NCBI GenBank assembly: GCA_002385675.1
Contig: DGDY01000042.1
Span: 1 to 12,412, forward strand
DNA length: 12,412 nt
From: Anaerolineales bacterium UBA3940
GTDB lineage: Bacteria > Chloroflexota > Anaerolineae > Aggregatilineales > UBA3940
Reading direction: 5' to 3'
Shown: positions 6,660 to 12,412 of the stretch, piece by piece
Layout of the letters: the number at the start of each line of letters is the position of its first letter
Numbering within the stretch: the stretch's first letter is position 1
Notes under the pieces: generated by a model
Seen by the model: the letters and a program-made list of their open reading frames with translations, nothing else
What the model was told of the DNA's origin: nothing
Database searches by the model: none
Made by a program: the position numbers and the translations under genes

Positions 6660-6740
6660 TCTGCGGTGATGCCTTGCGTGCAAGTCCGTAGGGGACAACA
6701 CATAACGCCGCGAAGTTTATTCGCGGAGGAGGCCCGCAGA
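6660..6740. other. Foldable multi-branch segment of unknown role
   Basis: TCTGCGG (6660-6666) pairs perfectly with CCGCAGA (6734-6740) and encloses three small hairpins: CTTG/CAAG (6673-6684), GTCC/GGAC (6684-6696, sharing one base) and a strong CCGCGAA/TTCGCGG with a 5-base loop (6708-6726). The layout recalls a small structured RNA, but there is no T-loop or other tRNA hallmark and I know no family that matches. It lies upstream of the promoter at 6790, so any transcript would have to come from priA read-through or an unseen promoter. Confidence 0.3.
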
Positions 6741-6789
6741 CGCCGCCAAACCCCACTCAGAATCAACCCGGAATCCAACCCCCAGATCG

Positions 6790-6818
6790 TTGACCCCCCT
6801 CTTGAGTCCTGGTATAAT
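6790..6818 (+). promoter_or_regulatory. Near-consensus sigma-70 promoter of the 84-residue gene
   Basis: TTGACC (6790-6795, 5/6) and TATAAT (6813-6818, 6/6) are separated by exactly 17 bases. This is the best promoter in the window. Transcription should start near 6825, giving a leader of about 170 bases before ATG 6998. Confidence 0.82.
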
Positions 6819-6828
6819 ATGGGTGCTT

Positions 6829-6844
6829 TAGAACTCCTGTTCTA
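6829..6844. promoter_or_regulatory. LexA-like SOS box just downstream of the +1 site
   Basis: TAGAAC (6829-6834), TCCT and GTTCTA (6839-6844) form a perfect 16-bp dyad containing GAAC-N4-GTTC. It covers about +4 to +19 of the strong promoter, where a repressor would block transcription. Its core nearly equals the site before priA. It could also fold as a small hairpin at the transcript's 5' end. Confidence 0.58.
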
Positions 6845-6871
6845 TCACAACTTAAACAACTGGGGTGAGCG

Positions 6872-6954
6872 GTGCGAGACACGTGAGTGCCCGGCGGGGC
6901 CACCCTACCGGGCATCAATTATCGCACAAAATTAGAACAGATTTTCTAATTTTA
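6872..6954 (+). promoter_or_regulatory. Structured 5' leader with a degenerate second LexA-like site
   Basis: GTGCGA (6872-6877) pairs with TCGCAC (6923-6928) and encloses a second stem TGCCCGG/CCGGGCA (6888-6894 with 6909-6915). Directly after it, AAAATTAG (6929-6936) pairs with CTAATTTT (6947-6954). This last hairpin contains TAGAAC-AGAT-TTTCTA (6934-6949), which differs from the upstream 16-bp site type TAGAAC-N4-GTTCTA at one base. It may therefore be a second operator, an RNA element, or both. No known riboswitch class was recognised. Confidence 0.42.
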
Positions 6955-6997
6955 CGTCCGATACAGCCCGATGATGTTCCTTGAAGGAGAGCGAGCG

Positions 6998-7252
6998 ATG
7001 CGCACAGGCATGCTCTGGTTTGACAACAACGATCAGCACGACATGGAGGCCAAGCTCCGGCGTGCGGTTGATTATTACGAAAAGAAGTACGGCAAGCGGC
7101 CCAGCGTCTGCGTGGTCCACCCGCTGACGATGGCCGGCAACAAGAAGGATCTGCTCGGGCTGGATATCCGCACGTCGAACAACGTGCTGCCACACCACTT
7201 CTGGCTCGGGGAGGAACAGAGCACCAAGAAGGGCACACGACCGGCAGCCTGA
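6998..7252 (+). CDS. Small protein of unknown function (84 residues), putatively damage-regulated
   Basis: ATG 6998 is chosen over ATG 6971 because AAGGAGA (6984-6990) lies 7 bases before it. The 84-residue product is soluble, with no signal peptide or membrane segment. Visible parts are an N-terminal strand MRTGMLWFDNN, a charged helix (MEAKLRRAVDYYEKKYGKRP, from about residue 16), a strand VCVVHP (37-42), then DIRTSNNVLPHHFWLG (about 59-74) and a polar tail. I have a vague memory of similar short proteins in Chloroflexota but no function to assign. It looks like a real gene: very strong promoter, good ribosome site, folded strand-helix-strand pattern, and a hairpin at the stop codon. It is monocistronic. 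The two LexA-like sites suggest SOS control. It lacks the LysM and membrane parts of SOS division inhibitors such as YneA. Confidence 0.8.
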   Translation: MRTGMLWFDNNDQHDMEAKLRRAVDYYEKKYGKRPSVCVVHPLTMAGNKKDLLGLDIRTSNNVLPHHFWLGEEQSTKKGTRPAA

Positions 7253-7265
7253 CCGGGCTGCCGGT
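7240..7265. terminator. Hairpin at convergent gene ends, probable terminator
   Basis: ACCGGCAGCC (7240-7249) and GGCTGCCGGT (7256-7265) form a perfect 10-bp stem. The TGA stop codon of the 84-residue gene falls in the loop. The tail is only pyrimidine-rich (CCTTCC), with no run of T, so termination may be incomplete. It separates the small gene from the convergent operon ending at 7292. Confidence 0.55.
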
Positions 7266-7291
7266 CCTTCCACAACGCTGTGCGCCGCTCG

Positions 7292-8521
7292 CTAGGGCCG
7301 CTCGGCCAGCGACTGCAGCTCAATACTCTCGTCGCCCGCCAACAGCCCGCTGAGTGGTTCCGGCACCGGAGCCATGACGCGGCTGTTGGCGAAATATTCA
7401 AATTCGAAGCCCGTCTCGTCGCCCGCATCCTTGCCGGGGATGGGCATCAACCGCGCAGTGAGCGGCTTGTCGAGGCGCAGCGCCAGAGCCGCCACGTCCA
7501 TGAGGATCGCCACCAGCGCATCCTGCGACATGCTCCCCGGCAGCGGGATAGTATCCAGCCCCGTCCCGCATACTGCCGATAGCATCAGCAGTTCCATCAC
7601 GCTCAACTTGCCTTCCGCCGCGCGCTGGGCGAGAACCGAGTCCTCCAGCACGGGCAGCATCAGCCCGCAGAAACCCGTCCGCTTGAATTTAGCCCGGTCG
7701 ATGGCATCCGTCAGGAAGGCGGCGGCCATCAGCGAGCCCTGCGCGCCGACGGCGGGCAGCCCCAGCGCCTCCAGCGCCGCGCCGATGCTGCGGCTCTCCT
7801 CCGGGTATGGCGCAAGCGAAAAGTCGATGCCCCGGAATTTGACATCCGCCGAGCCGATGGCCTTCTCGACGATGCCCTGCACCCGCTTCGCGCCGCTCTC
7901 GATGGCCTGCACCAGCGAGGCTCGCGCGTCCGCAAGCGATGACGCGCCGCTGATCGCCGTCAGCGCAAGGTCGGCGCCCTCCATCGCCACCGCCAGACAC
8001 GGATCGCCGCCACCGTGATACGCCGCCGGGAAGAACGGCGACCAGGGCTGCACGTTCGCCAGCGCGGCGAAGCGCAGATTCACAAAGCCGCCCTCCCCCA
8101 GCGTGGAAACTCGCCGGATGAGGTCGGCGGCGCGGCGCAGGCGGGAGAGGTTCGTGCCCTGCTCGCTGTTGGCAATCTCAACGCTGGCAAAGACATTCTC
8201 CGTCGCCTCGAAGATCTCGAGCACCGCCTCGGCATAGGCGGGAGGGTCGTCCAGCCGCGCCGGGCCGAGCGCCGCATAGTCGATCTCGTGGACGAACGTG
8301 ACCGCCTCAACGTCTTTCGCGAGGTCCGCTGCCCTGCTCGGCCCGGCAGATTCCAGCGCATCGGGGAAGGGCTGCGAGGCAAGGCGCGTGGTCTGGACAT
8401 CGAAGCCCGCATCTTGCAGGGCGTGTTTGGCTGCCTGAAGCGCGGTCCCCAGTTCCTTCACCGCGCCGGGCTCAAGCGGGTACGTTATATCGGCAAAGGC
8501 AGTGACGGACCGGATTCTCAT
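7292..8521 (-). CDS. DUF711 (UPF0210) family protein
   Basis: This protein has 409 residues. It carries the conserved blocks of the DUF711 family: FFPAAYHGG (163-171), GIDFSLAPYPEESRSIG, a GFCGLMLPVLED block, CGTGLDTIPLPG (318-329) and RLMPIPGK (357-364). Structures of this family have a pyruvate-formate-lyase-like barrel, but no reaction has been firmly assigned. The strictly kept Cys, Asp, His and Arg in these blocks suggest an active site. ATG 8521 is preceded by GAGGAG at good spacing. It starts 30 bases after the SpoU methyltransferase gene and is the last gene of the four-gene operon. Its role in that operon is unclear; no ACT-domain partner, which accompanies some UPF0210 proteins, is seen. 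Confidence 0.88.
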   Translation of the reverse strand: MRIRSVTAFADITYPLEPGAVKELGTALQAAKHALQDAGFDVQTTRLASQPFPDALESAGPSRAADLAKDVEAVTFVHEIDYAALGPARLDDPPAYAEAVLEIFEATENVFASVEIANSEQGTNLSRLRRAADLIRRVSTLGEGGFVNLRFAALANVQPWSPFFPAAYHGGGDPCLAVAMEGADLALTAISGASSLADARASLVQAIESGAKRVQGIVEKAIGSADVKFRGIDFSLAPYPEESRSIGAALEALGLPAVGAQGSLMAAAFLTDAIDRAKFKRTGFCGLMLPVLEDSVLAQRAAEGKLSVMELLMLSAVCGTGLDTIPLPGSMSQDALVAILMDVAALALRLDKPLTARLMPIPGKDAGDETGFEFEYFANSRVMAPVPEPLSGLLAGDESIELQSLAERP

Positions 8522-8551
8522 GCTTGGCTCCTCACTTAATACGAAGACGGG

Positions 8552-9349
8552 TTACGTGGTGTTCGCTGGCCCCGACTGTGCCTGCTGCCGCACGCGCTCA
8601 AAGAGCAGTACACTTGTCGCCATCGCAACGTTCAGCGACTCCGTCCCGCCCGGCATCGGGATCGTGACGCGGGCGTGGGCCAGCCGCGCCGCGTTTTCGC
8701 TCGGGCCGTGCGCCTCGTCGCTGACGATCAGCGCGCAAGGCTGCAGCCAATCCACGTCGTAGTACGGCGCGCCGGAGCCGATGTCGGCCAGGAAGATCGC
8801 CCGCCCGGCAAGCCGCTCGCGGATGCCGTCCCAGCTCAACCGCTCGACCGGCAGCCGGAAGTGCGCGCCCATTGCCGAGCGCACGACCTTGGGGTTGAAG
8901 GGGTCTACCGTCCCGCTGGCGACGATCAGCAGGGGCACGGCAGCAGCCGCCGCTGCGCGCATGATGGTCCCCAGGTTGCCGGGGTCGGAGACGGCGTCCG
9001 AGACGAGCGCAAAGGCGAAGTCCTCCGGCGGGCGCACGTCCGGCAGGGGCAGCGTGGCGAGCACCCCCTGCGGTGTTTCGGTATCGCTCATGGCCTGCAT
9101 CACGGCATCGTCAACGGCGACGAGCGCCGGGCCAAGCTCGCTGAGTTGCCCGAGCAGGTCGCGCCCCTCCTTGCTGCGAGCAAACTCCTCCGTGTAGAAC
9201 ACCTCGGAGACGGGCGCACCGGCCAGCACCGCCTCGCGCAGCAGGCGCGTCCCCTCGACGACGAAGCGCCTCGCCTTCTCGCGCGCGCGACGCCGGGCCT
9301 GCAGGGCGCGGACCTCTTTGACTCGTTCGTTGTTCAGGCTCGTAATCAT
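8552..9349 (-). CDS. TrmH/SpoU family RNA 2'-O-ribose methyltransferase
   Basis: This protein has 265 residues from ATG 9349 (MITSLNNERVKEVRAL), the usual start of the family. A GTG at 9403 would add 18 residues without family support. Residues 1-95 form the RNA-binding SpoU substrate domain (RRFVVEGTRLLREAV). The rest is the trefoil-knot methyltransferase with its three motifs: NLGTIMRAA from N125, SDEAHG (210-215) followed by GPSEN, and ESLNVAMA (from 237) after IPMPGGT. The enzyme uses S-adenosylmethionine to methylate a ribose 2'-OH in rRNA or tRNA; the exact target cannot be read from sequence. In motif 2 the usual GxExxG appears as SDEAHG, a mild change that keeps the Glu. It lies 56 bases after the comEA-like gene in the same operon. 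Confidence 0.9.
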   Translation of the reverse strand: MITSLNNERVKEVRALQARRRAREKARRFVVEGTRLLREAVLAGAPVSEVFYTEEFARSKEGRDLLGQLSELGPALVAVDDAVMQAMSDTETPQGVLATLPLPDVRPPEDFAFALVSDAVSDPGNLGTIMRAAAAAAVPLLIVASGTVDPFNPKVVRSAMGAHFRLPVERLSWDGIRERLAGRAIFLADIGSGAPYYDVDWLQPCALIVSDEAHGPSENAARLAHARVTIPMPGGTESLNVAMATSVLLFERVRQQAQSGPANTT

Positions 9350-9405
9350 GATGCTAGTGTACTTGCCCCGCACACAAATCTCCACAGCAGTGACGTCCGC
9401 CACGC

Positions 9406-10020
9406 CTACTCGACGACGATCAACTCCTTCATCGCCTCAAACTTGGCCGGGCCGATACCCGACACGTTCTGAATCTGCTCGATGGCGGTAAACGGGCCGT
9501 TCGCCTCGCGGTACTCGACGATGCGCTGGGCCAGCGCCGGGCCGATGCCCGGCAGCGCCTCAAGCTCCGCAGCCGTTGCGGTGTTGATGTTCACCGGGCC
9601 GGTCAACGCCGCCGGCTCGCCACCGCCGGAGGACGCGGACGCGGCAGCGGTCGGGATGGGCGTCGGCTCGTCGCCCACAGCGGGCACGCGGATGTGCTCG
9701 CCATCGGCCAGCGTGTGGGCTAGGTTGATGCGATCCAGGTCGGCGTCGGAGGTCGGGCCGCCTGCCGCCTCCAGCGCATCGCGCACGAGCGCGCCCGGCG
9801 GCAGCGTCACCACGTCCGGCTGCCTCACCGCGCCGCTGACGTACACGCGGATCGGGCCGGGGGTCGCGGTTGGCGCGGGGGTGGGCGTAGGCGGCGGAGC
9901 CTCGACAACAATCGGCGCGGCGGGCTGTATCCGCAGCGCGACCGCAACCAGCCCGGTGGCGACCAGCACGCCGACCAGTGCCAGCACGAGCGTGCGGTGT
10001 TTCTCCAGCCAGTCGTTCAC
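9406..10020 (-). CDS. comEA: ComEA-like membrane-anchored DNA-binding protein (SLBB + helix-hairpin-helix)
   Basis: This protein has 204 residues from GTG 10020, with GGAGG 9 bases upstream. A short cytoplasmic start is followed by one membrane helix (about 10-29), then a Pro/Thr-rich linker (33-55). A SLBB domain covers about 57-113 (IRVYVSGAVRQPDVVTLPPG). After a flexible Ser/Gly stretch come two helix-hairpin-helix motifs (141-204), with VNINTATAAELEALPGIGP and NVSGIGPAKFEAM. In ComEA proteins the outer HhH part binds incoming double-stranded DNA during natural transformation. The layout (anchor, spacer, SLBB, HhH) and size are those of ComEA. No comEC or pilus gene is seen in the window. 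It is the second gene of the operon, 30 bases after the Nudix gene. Confidence 0.87.
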   Translation of the reverse strand: MNDWLEKHRTLVLALVGVLVATGLVAVALRIQPAAPIVVEAPPPTPTPAPTATPGPIRVYVSGAVRQPDVVTLPPGALVRDALEAAGGPTSDADLDRINLAHTLADGEHIRVPAVGDEPTPIPTAAASASSGGGEPAALTGPVNINTATAAELEALPGIGPALAQRIVEYREANGPFTAIEQIQNVSGIGPAKFEAMKELIVVE

Positions 10021-10050
10021 GGCGAGAAACCTCCGGTTTGCAGGTGAGGA

Positions 10051-10506
10051 TCAAGAGGTAGACGTGTTGTCAGGCCAGCCGAAGCTGTCGTACCAGCGGC
10101 CCTGCCGGAAGTTCTCCAGCGCGCGGCGCACGTAGGGGATCACGTTGCCGGGCAGGTCGTCAAGCCGCGCCCAGCGCAACTCGTCGCACTTGTCCGGCTC
10201 GCGGTTGGCGATCTCACCCCGCCACACCCGCACTGCTACAAACCAGTCGATGCGCTCGTCGTCGGAGAGGCGGTGCATCACGCCGACAACCTGCACATCC
10301 GCCGGGTTGATCTCGATGCCGACCTCCTCTCGCGCCTCGCGCACCGCCGCCGTCTCGACCCGCTCGCCGCCGTCCAGATGCCCGGCGACGACGCTGTACT
10401 TACCGTCCTCGTAGCCGGTGTTGTAACGGCGCAATAGCAGCACTTCATCGCCACGCAGCAGGAACAGGTGCACGGCGGAAGGCAGAGAGAAGCGATTGGC
10501 AGGCAT
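10051..10506 (-). CDS. Nudix hydrolase
   Basis: This protein has 151 residues from ATG 10506. AGGAAG lies about 9 bases upstream, and the longer open frame upstream runs across the citrate synthase terminator and is not real. A complete Nudix box spans 42-64 and fits GX5EX7REUXEEXGU, with catalytic R56/E57 and E60/E61. Nudix enzymes split nucleoside diphosphates linked to another group, using Mg2+. The fold begins at VHLFLLRGDEVLLLRR. The size and the WFVAVRVWRG strand suit a MutT-like or housecleaning type, but the substrate cannot be told. It heads the four-gene operon, downstream of a strong terminator, with a weak promoter candidate at 10548-10576. Confidence 0.92.
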   Translation of the reverse strand: MPANRFSLPSAVHLFLLRGDEVLLLRRYNTGYEDGKYSVVAGHLDGGERVETAAVREAREEVGIEINPADVQVVGVMHRLSDDERIDWFVAVRVWRGEIANREPDKCDELRWARLDDLPGNVIPYVRRALENFRQGRWYDSFGWPDNTSTS

Positions 10507-10547
10507 GATGGAGTCTTCCTGTGTGGGCAGAAATGTCGCTGCGGGTA

Positions 10548-10576
10548 ATGATAACCCCACGCGGGCAAAAGGGGAA
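10548..10576 (-). promoter_or_regulatory. Candidate promoter of the Nudix-comEA-SpoU-DUF711 operon
   Basis: On the minus strand TATCAT (10553-10548, 5/6 match) has a weak TTCCCC (10576-10571) 17 bases upstream. Transcription would start near 10541, about 35 bases before ATG 10506. A promoter is needed here because the citrate synthase terminator precedes the operon. Confidence 0.35.
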
Positions 10577-10605
10577 GCGGCAGGAGGCGATTGGGCTCTT
10601 TTGCC

Positions 10606-10641
10606 GCTCCCTCCGGGTACCTGTAGCCGCCCGGAGGGAGC
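10606..10641. repeat. Perfect 12-bp inverted repeat next to the citrate synthase terminator
   Basis: GCTCCCTCCGGG (10606-10617) and CCCGGAGGGAGC (10630-10641) are exact inverted copies with a 12-base loop. No T-tract follows. It directly follows the terminator on the minus strand and may be a second-stage stop, or a leader structure for the Nudix operon if transcripts enter from upstream. Confidence 0.5.
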
Positions 10642-10644
10642 TCC

Positions 10645-10677
10645 ACAAAAAACGCCCGCGAGAGACTCGCGGGCGTT
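10645..10677 (-). terminator. Intrinsic terminator of citrate synthase
   Basis: AACGCCCGCGAG and CTCGCGGGCGTT form a perfect 12-bp stem with a 3-base loop (10651-10677). On the minus strand it leads directly into a run of six T (10652-10647). It begins about 20 bases after the citrate synthase stop codon. Confidence 0.92.
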
Positions 10678-10697
10678 CGTCGTGATCTCTGCCGCGG

Positions 10698-11861
10698 CTA
10701 GCCGCGCTCGTCGATGGGCACCCAGGGCTGATCCACCGGGCCGATGTACTCGCCGCGCGGACGGATCAGGCGGTTGTCCGCCCACTGCTCCATAATGTGG
10801 CCCGCCCAGCCCGCGATGCGGCTCATGGCAAAGAGCGCCGTGAACTGGTCGACCGGGATGCCGACCTGCTGCAGGATGATCGCGGAGTAGTAATCGACAT
10901 TGGCGTACAGGTTGCGCTCGATGAAGTAGGGGTCGCTGCGCGCCCGCTCCTCCAGCCGGCGGGCGATCTCAAACCACTTGCGCCCCTCTTCGTCCTGCTC
11001 GCTCAGGGCACGGGCGCGCTCGCGCAGGATCTTCGCGCGCGGGTCTTCCACCTTGTAGACCCGGTGGCCAATGCCCATAATGCGCCGGCCTTCCGCGCGT
11101 GCCTGCTCGAACCAGGCGTCAACGTTGTCCGGGTCGCCGATTTCCTGGAACTGCTCCATCGCCCGCTGGTTCGCGCCGCCGTGCGCTGCACCCTTCAGCG
11201 TGCCGATGGCCGTCGTCACCGCCGAGTAAATATCCGCGAGCGTGCTGGTCGTCACCCGCGCTGAGAAGGTCGAGGCGTTCATGCCGTGGTCGGCTAACAG
11301 GATCAGGTAGGTATCAACGGCGTCTACCTGCGTGTCCGTCGGCATCTCGCCCTTCATCATGTACAGGAAGTTGGCCGAATGGTCGAGGTCGTCACGCGGA
11401 TCAACCGGCGACTTACCGTTGCGGATGCGCTCCCACGCAGCGACGATCGTTGGCATGCCCGCAATCAGCTTCCGCGCCTTGACCTTGAGCGCCTCGGGGC
11501 TTGTGTCGTCGGCGGTGTCGTCATACAACCCCAGTGCGGAAACAATCGTGCGCAGCACCGCCATCGGGTGCGCATCGTAGGGGATCATCTTCATCATGTC
11601 GATGATCTCAACCGGCAGCGCCCGATCTGCCGCCAGCCGTACCTTGAACGCCTCCAGTTCTGCACGCGTTGGCAGTTTCTCGTACCAGAGCAGGTACACC
11701 ACCTCCTCGTACGAGGCGTTCTCAGCGAGGTCAATAATGTTGTAGCCGTGATACTGGAGCTTGCCGATGTCCCCCTGGACTTTGCTCTTCTGCGTCTGCG
11801 CAATGACAACGCCTTCGAGCCCTTTAGAGGTAGAGGTAGTGGTGGTTGTATCCGCACTCAT
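10698..11861 (-). CDS. gltA: Citrate synthase, short (type II) form
   Basis: This protein has 387 residues. It condenses acetyl-CoA with oxaloacetate to give citrate, the entry step of the TCA cycle. Catalytic residues are in place: H227 in GAAHGGAN, H266 in MGIGHRVYK and D323 in NVDYYS. The substrate-site motif ADHGMNAST (from about 190) and RPRGEYIG near the C-terminus are also present. Length fits the type II dimeric form rather than the longer, NADH-regulated E. coli type. An unusual Thr-rich start (residues 5-11) precedes the conserved fold. 2-Methylcitrate synthase is a close relative and cannot be excluded, though no prp genes are near. ATG 11861 has a GAGG about 10 bases upstream. It is monocistronic, with its own promoter (12014-12042), a leader of about 145 bases with a possible attenuator, and a very strong terminator. 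Confidence 0.93.
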   Translation of the reverse strand: MSADTTTTTSTSKGLEGVVIAQTQKSKVQGDIGKLQYHGYNIIDLAENASYEEVVYLLWYEKLPTRAELEAFKVRLAADRALPVEIIDMMKMIPYDAHPMAVLRTIVSALGLYDDTADDTSPEALKVKARKLIAGMPTIVAAWERIRNGKSPVDPRDDLDHSANFLYMMKGEMPTDTQVDAVDTYLILLADHGMNASTFSARVTTSTLADIYSAVTTAIGTLKGAAHGGANQRAMEQFQEIGDPDNVDAWFEQARAEGRRIMGIGHRVYKVEDPRAKILRERARALSEQDEEGRKWFEIARRLEERARSDPYFIERNLYANVDYYSAIILQQVGIPVDQFTALFAMSRIAGWAGHIMEQWADNRLIRPRGEYIGPVDQPWVPIDERG

Positions 11862-11895
11862 GCGTCCGTTCCTCTTCTATCGAGATGTGCTTAAT

Positions 11896-11954
11896 AAAAA
11901 AGGTGAGCGGCGGGGCGTGTGACCGTGGGAGCAAAGCCACAAAATCCCCCTCAC
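11896..11954 (-). promoter_or_regulatory. Terminator-like hairpin in the citrate synthase leader (possible attenuator)
   Basis: On the minus strand GTGAG-GGGG (11954-11946) can pair with CCCC (11915-11912) and CTCAC (11907-11903) with a 4-base bulge, and an inner GTGG/CCAC stem sits in the loop. The structure runs into CC and then TTTTTT (11901-11896), ahead of the start codon. A further CTCAC at the predicted 5' end of the transcript (12006-12002) could compete for the same GTGAG. The stems are short, so this is suggestive only. Confidence 0.33.
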
Positions 11955-12013
11955 TCAGGTGGCTAATAGACTGGAGAGTCTGTTGGCAGACGCTCATTAC
12001 CGTGAGTACATCG

Positions 12014-12042
12014 AGTATACCGGGGCGAAAAACCAGCGTCAA
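12014..12042 (-). promoter_or_regulatory. Sigma-70 promoter of citrate synthase
   Basis: On the minus strand TTGACG (12042-12037) and TATACT (12019-12014) are separated by exactly 17 bases. Each matches consensus at 5/6. Transcription should start near 12007, leaving about 145 leader bases. Confidence 0.8.
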
Positions 12043-12094
12043 CGGCGGAGAGAAAGTTTGTCTGATCTTTCACGGGCCAGAGGGAGGCTGTTTG

Positions 12095-12103
12095 TGATAC
12101 AAT
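12095..12103 (+). promoter_or_regulatory. Extended -10 promoter of tsaE
   Basis: TGATACAAT is an extended -10 element (TGn plus TACAAT, 5/6). No good -35 hexamer is found. The predicted start of transcription, near 12110, coincides with the first codons of tsaE, so the mRNA is probably leaderless. Confidence 0.55.
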
Positions 12104-12113
12104 CTGCGGCGTG

Positions 12114-12412
12114 ATGACGACGATAGACACCACCCCTACTCTGACGATCACCACGCACTCACCCGAGGAAACCGAGGCGCTCGGCGAGCGGCTGGGCCGC
12201 CTCCTCCAGCCGGGCGACGTGCTCTGTCTCTCCGGCAACCTGGGCGCGGGCAAGACGGCGCTCACGCGCGGCCTGGCACGCGGCTGGGGCGCAATCGAGC
12301 GCCCTACCAGCCCGACGTTCACGCTGATCAACGAGTATCGCCGCGCGGATGGCAGCGCCCGCTTCTACCACGTGGACGCCTACCGGCTTTCCGGCCCGGT
12401 CGAAGCCATGAC
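12114..12412 (+). CDS. tsaE: tRNA threonylcarbamoyladenosine biosynthesis ATPase TsaE (3' end outside window)
   Basis: The first 99 residues are visible and the frame runs off the window. The P-loop GNLGAGKT (41-48), the switch RPTSPTFTL (63-71) and HVDAYR (86-91) are diagnostic of TsaE/YjeE. TsaE is the ATPase that, with TsaB and TsaD, makes the t6A modification at position 37 of tRNAs that read ANN codons. ATG 12114 and the in-frame GTG 12111 are both possible starts. Neither has a Shine-Dalgarno sequence, and the extended -10 element ends only 7-10 bases upstream. It is divergent from citrate synthase; tsaB often follows tsaE in bacteria, but that would be outside the window. Confidence 0.93.
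   Translation, partial: MTTIDTTPTLTITTHSPEETEALGERLGRLLQPGDVLCLSGNLGAGKTALTRGLARGWGAIERPTSPTFTLINEYRRADGSARFYHVDAYRLSGPVEAM

Noticed and set aside
6660..6740. tRNA gene
   Set aside because: The 7-bp closing stem and three hairpins look like a cloverleaf, but there is no TTC T-loop, no proper anticodon arm and the hairpin spacing is wrong.
6872..6928. Group II intron fragment (GTGCG start, nested stems)
   Set aside because: There is no domain V pattern with its AGC triad, no reverse transcriptase and no typical 3' end.
6666..6935. Plus-strand frame of 89 codons before the small gene
   Set aside because: It crosses the strong promoter and the LexA-like dyad, has no ribosome site and no protein-like pattern.
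10507..10785. Longer Nudix protein starting at 10785
   Set aside because: The extension crosses the citrate synthase terminator and overlaps the end of that gene; ATG 10506 has a ribosome site and the family start.
11641..11667. Further GAAC...GTTC dyad in citrate synthase
   Set aside because: The spacing between the half-sites is 7 bases rather than 4 and it lies within coding sequence.

Overview
The window is GC-rich chromosomal DNA with a typical core-gene content: recO, priA, citrate synthase, tsaE, an SpoU methyltransferase and a Nudix hydrolase. The protein style suggests Chloroflexota (an Anaerolineae-like lineage): a REC domain fused to a CpaE-type ATPase, a membrane-anchored SLBB plus helix-hairpin-helix protein, and a DUF711 protein. 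That placement is inference from general impression, with no database behind it. I see no transposase, integrase, CRISPR array, rRNA or tRNA.

Layout: (1) The C-terminal end of recO (+) faces a two-gene regulator operon (-) across a shared terminator. The operon encodes a REC-CpaE ATPase fusion and a REC protein with a degenerate GGDEF domain. Its promoter carries a perfect 16-bp dyad over the predicted start of transcription. (2) A separate NarL-like regulator with a degenerate receiver (2815-3567, -) has its own terminator. No histidine kinase is present near these three regulators. (3) A hairpin-rich 393-base divergent region precedes priA (+). (4) A gene-poor stretch (6544-6997) holds a palindrome, a foldable segment, a near-consensus sigma-70 promoter and a long structured leader for an 84-residue protein of unknown function. 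(5) A four-gene operon on the minus strand runs Nudix hydrolase, comEA-like, SpoU methyltransferase, DUF711. (6) Citrate synthase (-) and the start of tsaE (+) diverge from a 252-base intergenic region with a promoter for each.

Most notable signal: the priA promoter and the promoter of the 84-residue protein both carry a GAAC-N4-GTTC dyad. This is the core of the LexA (SOS) box known from Firmicutes and Actinobacteria. The two sites agree at 12 of 13 positions (AGAACTTCTGTTC and AGAACTCCTGTTC), and the small gene's leader has a further copy with one mismatch. I found no other perfect copy in the window. This suggests that replication restart (priA) and the small unknown protein belong to one DNA-damage regulon, and makes the small protein a candidate new SOS-induced factor.
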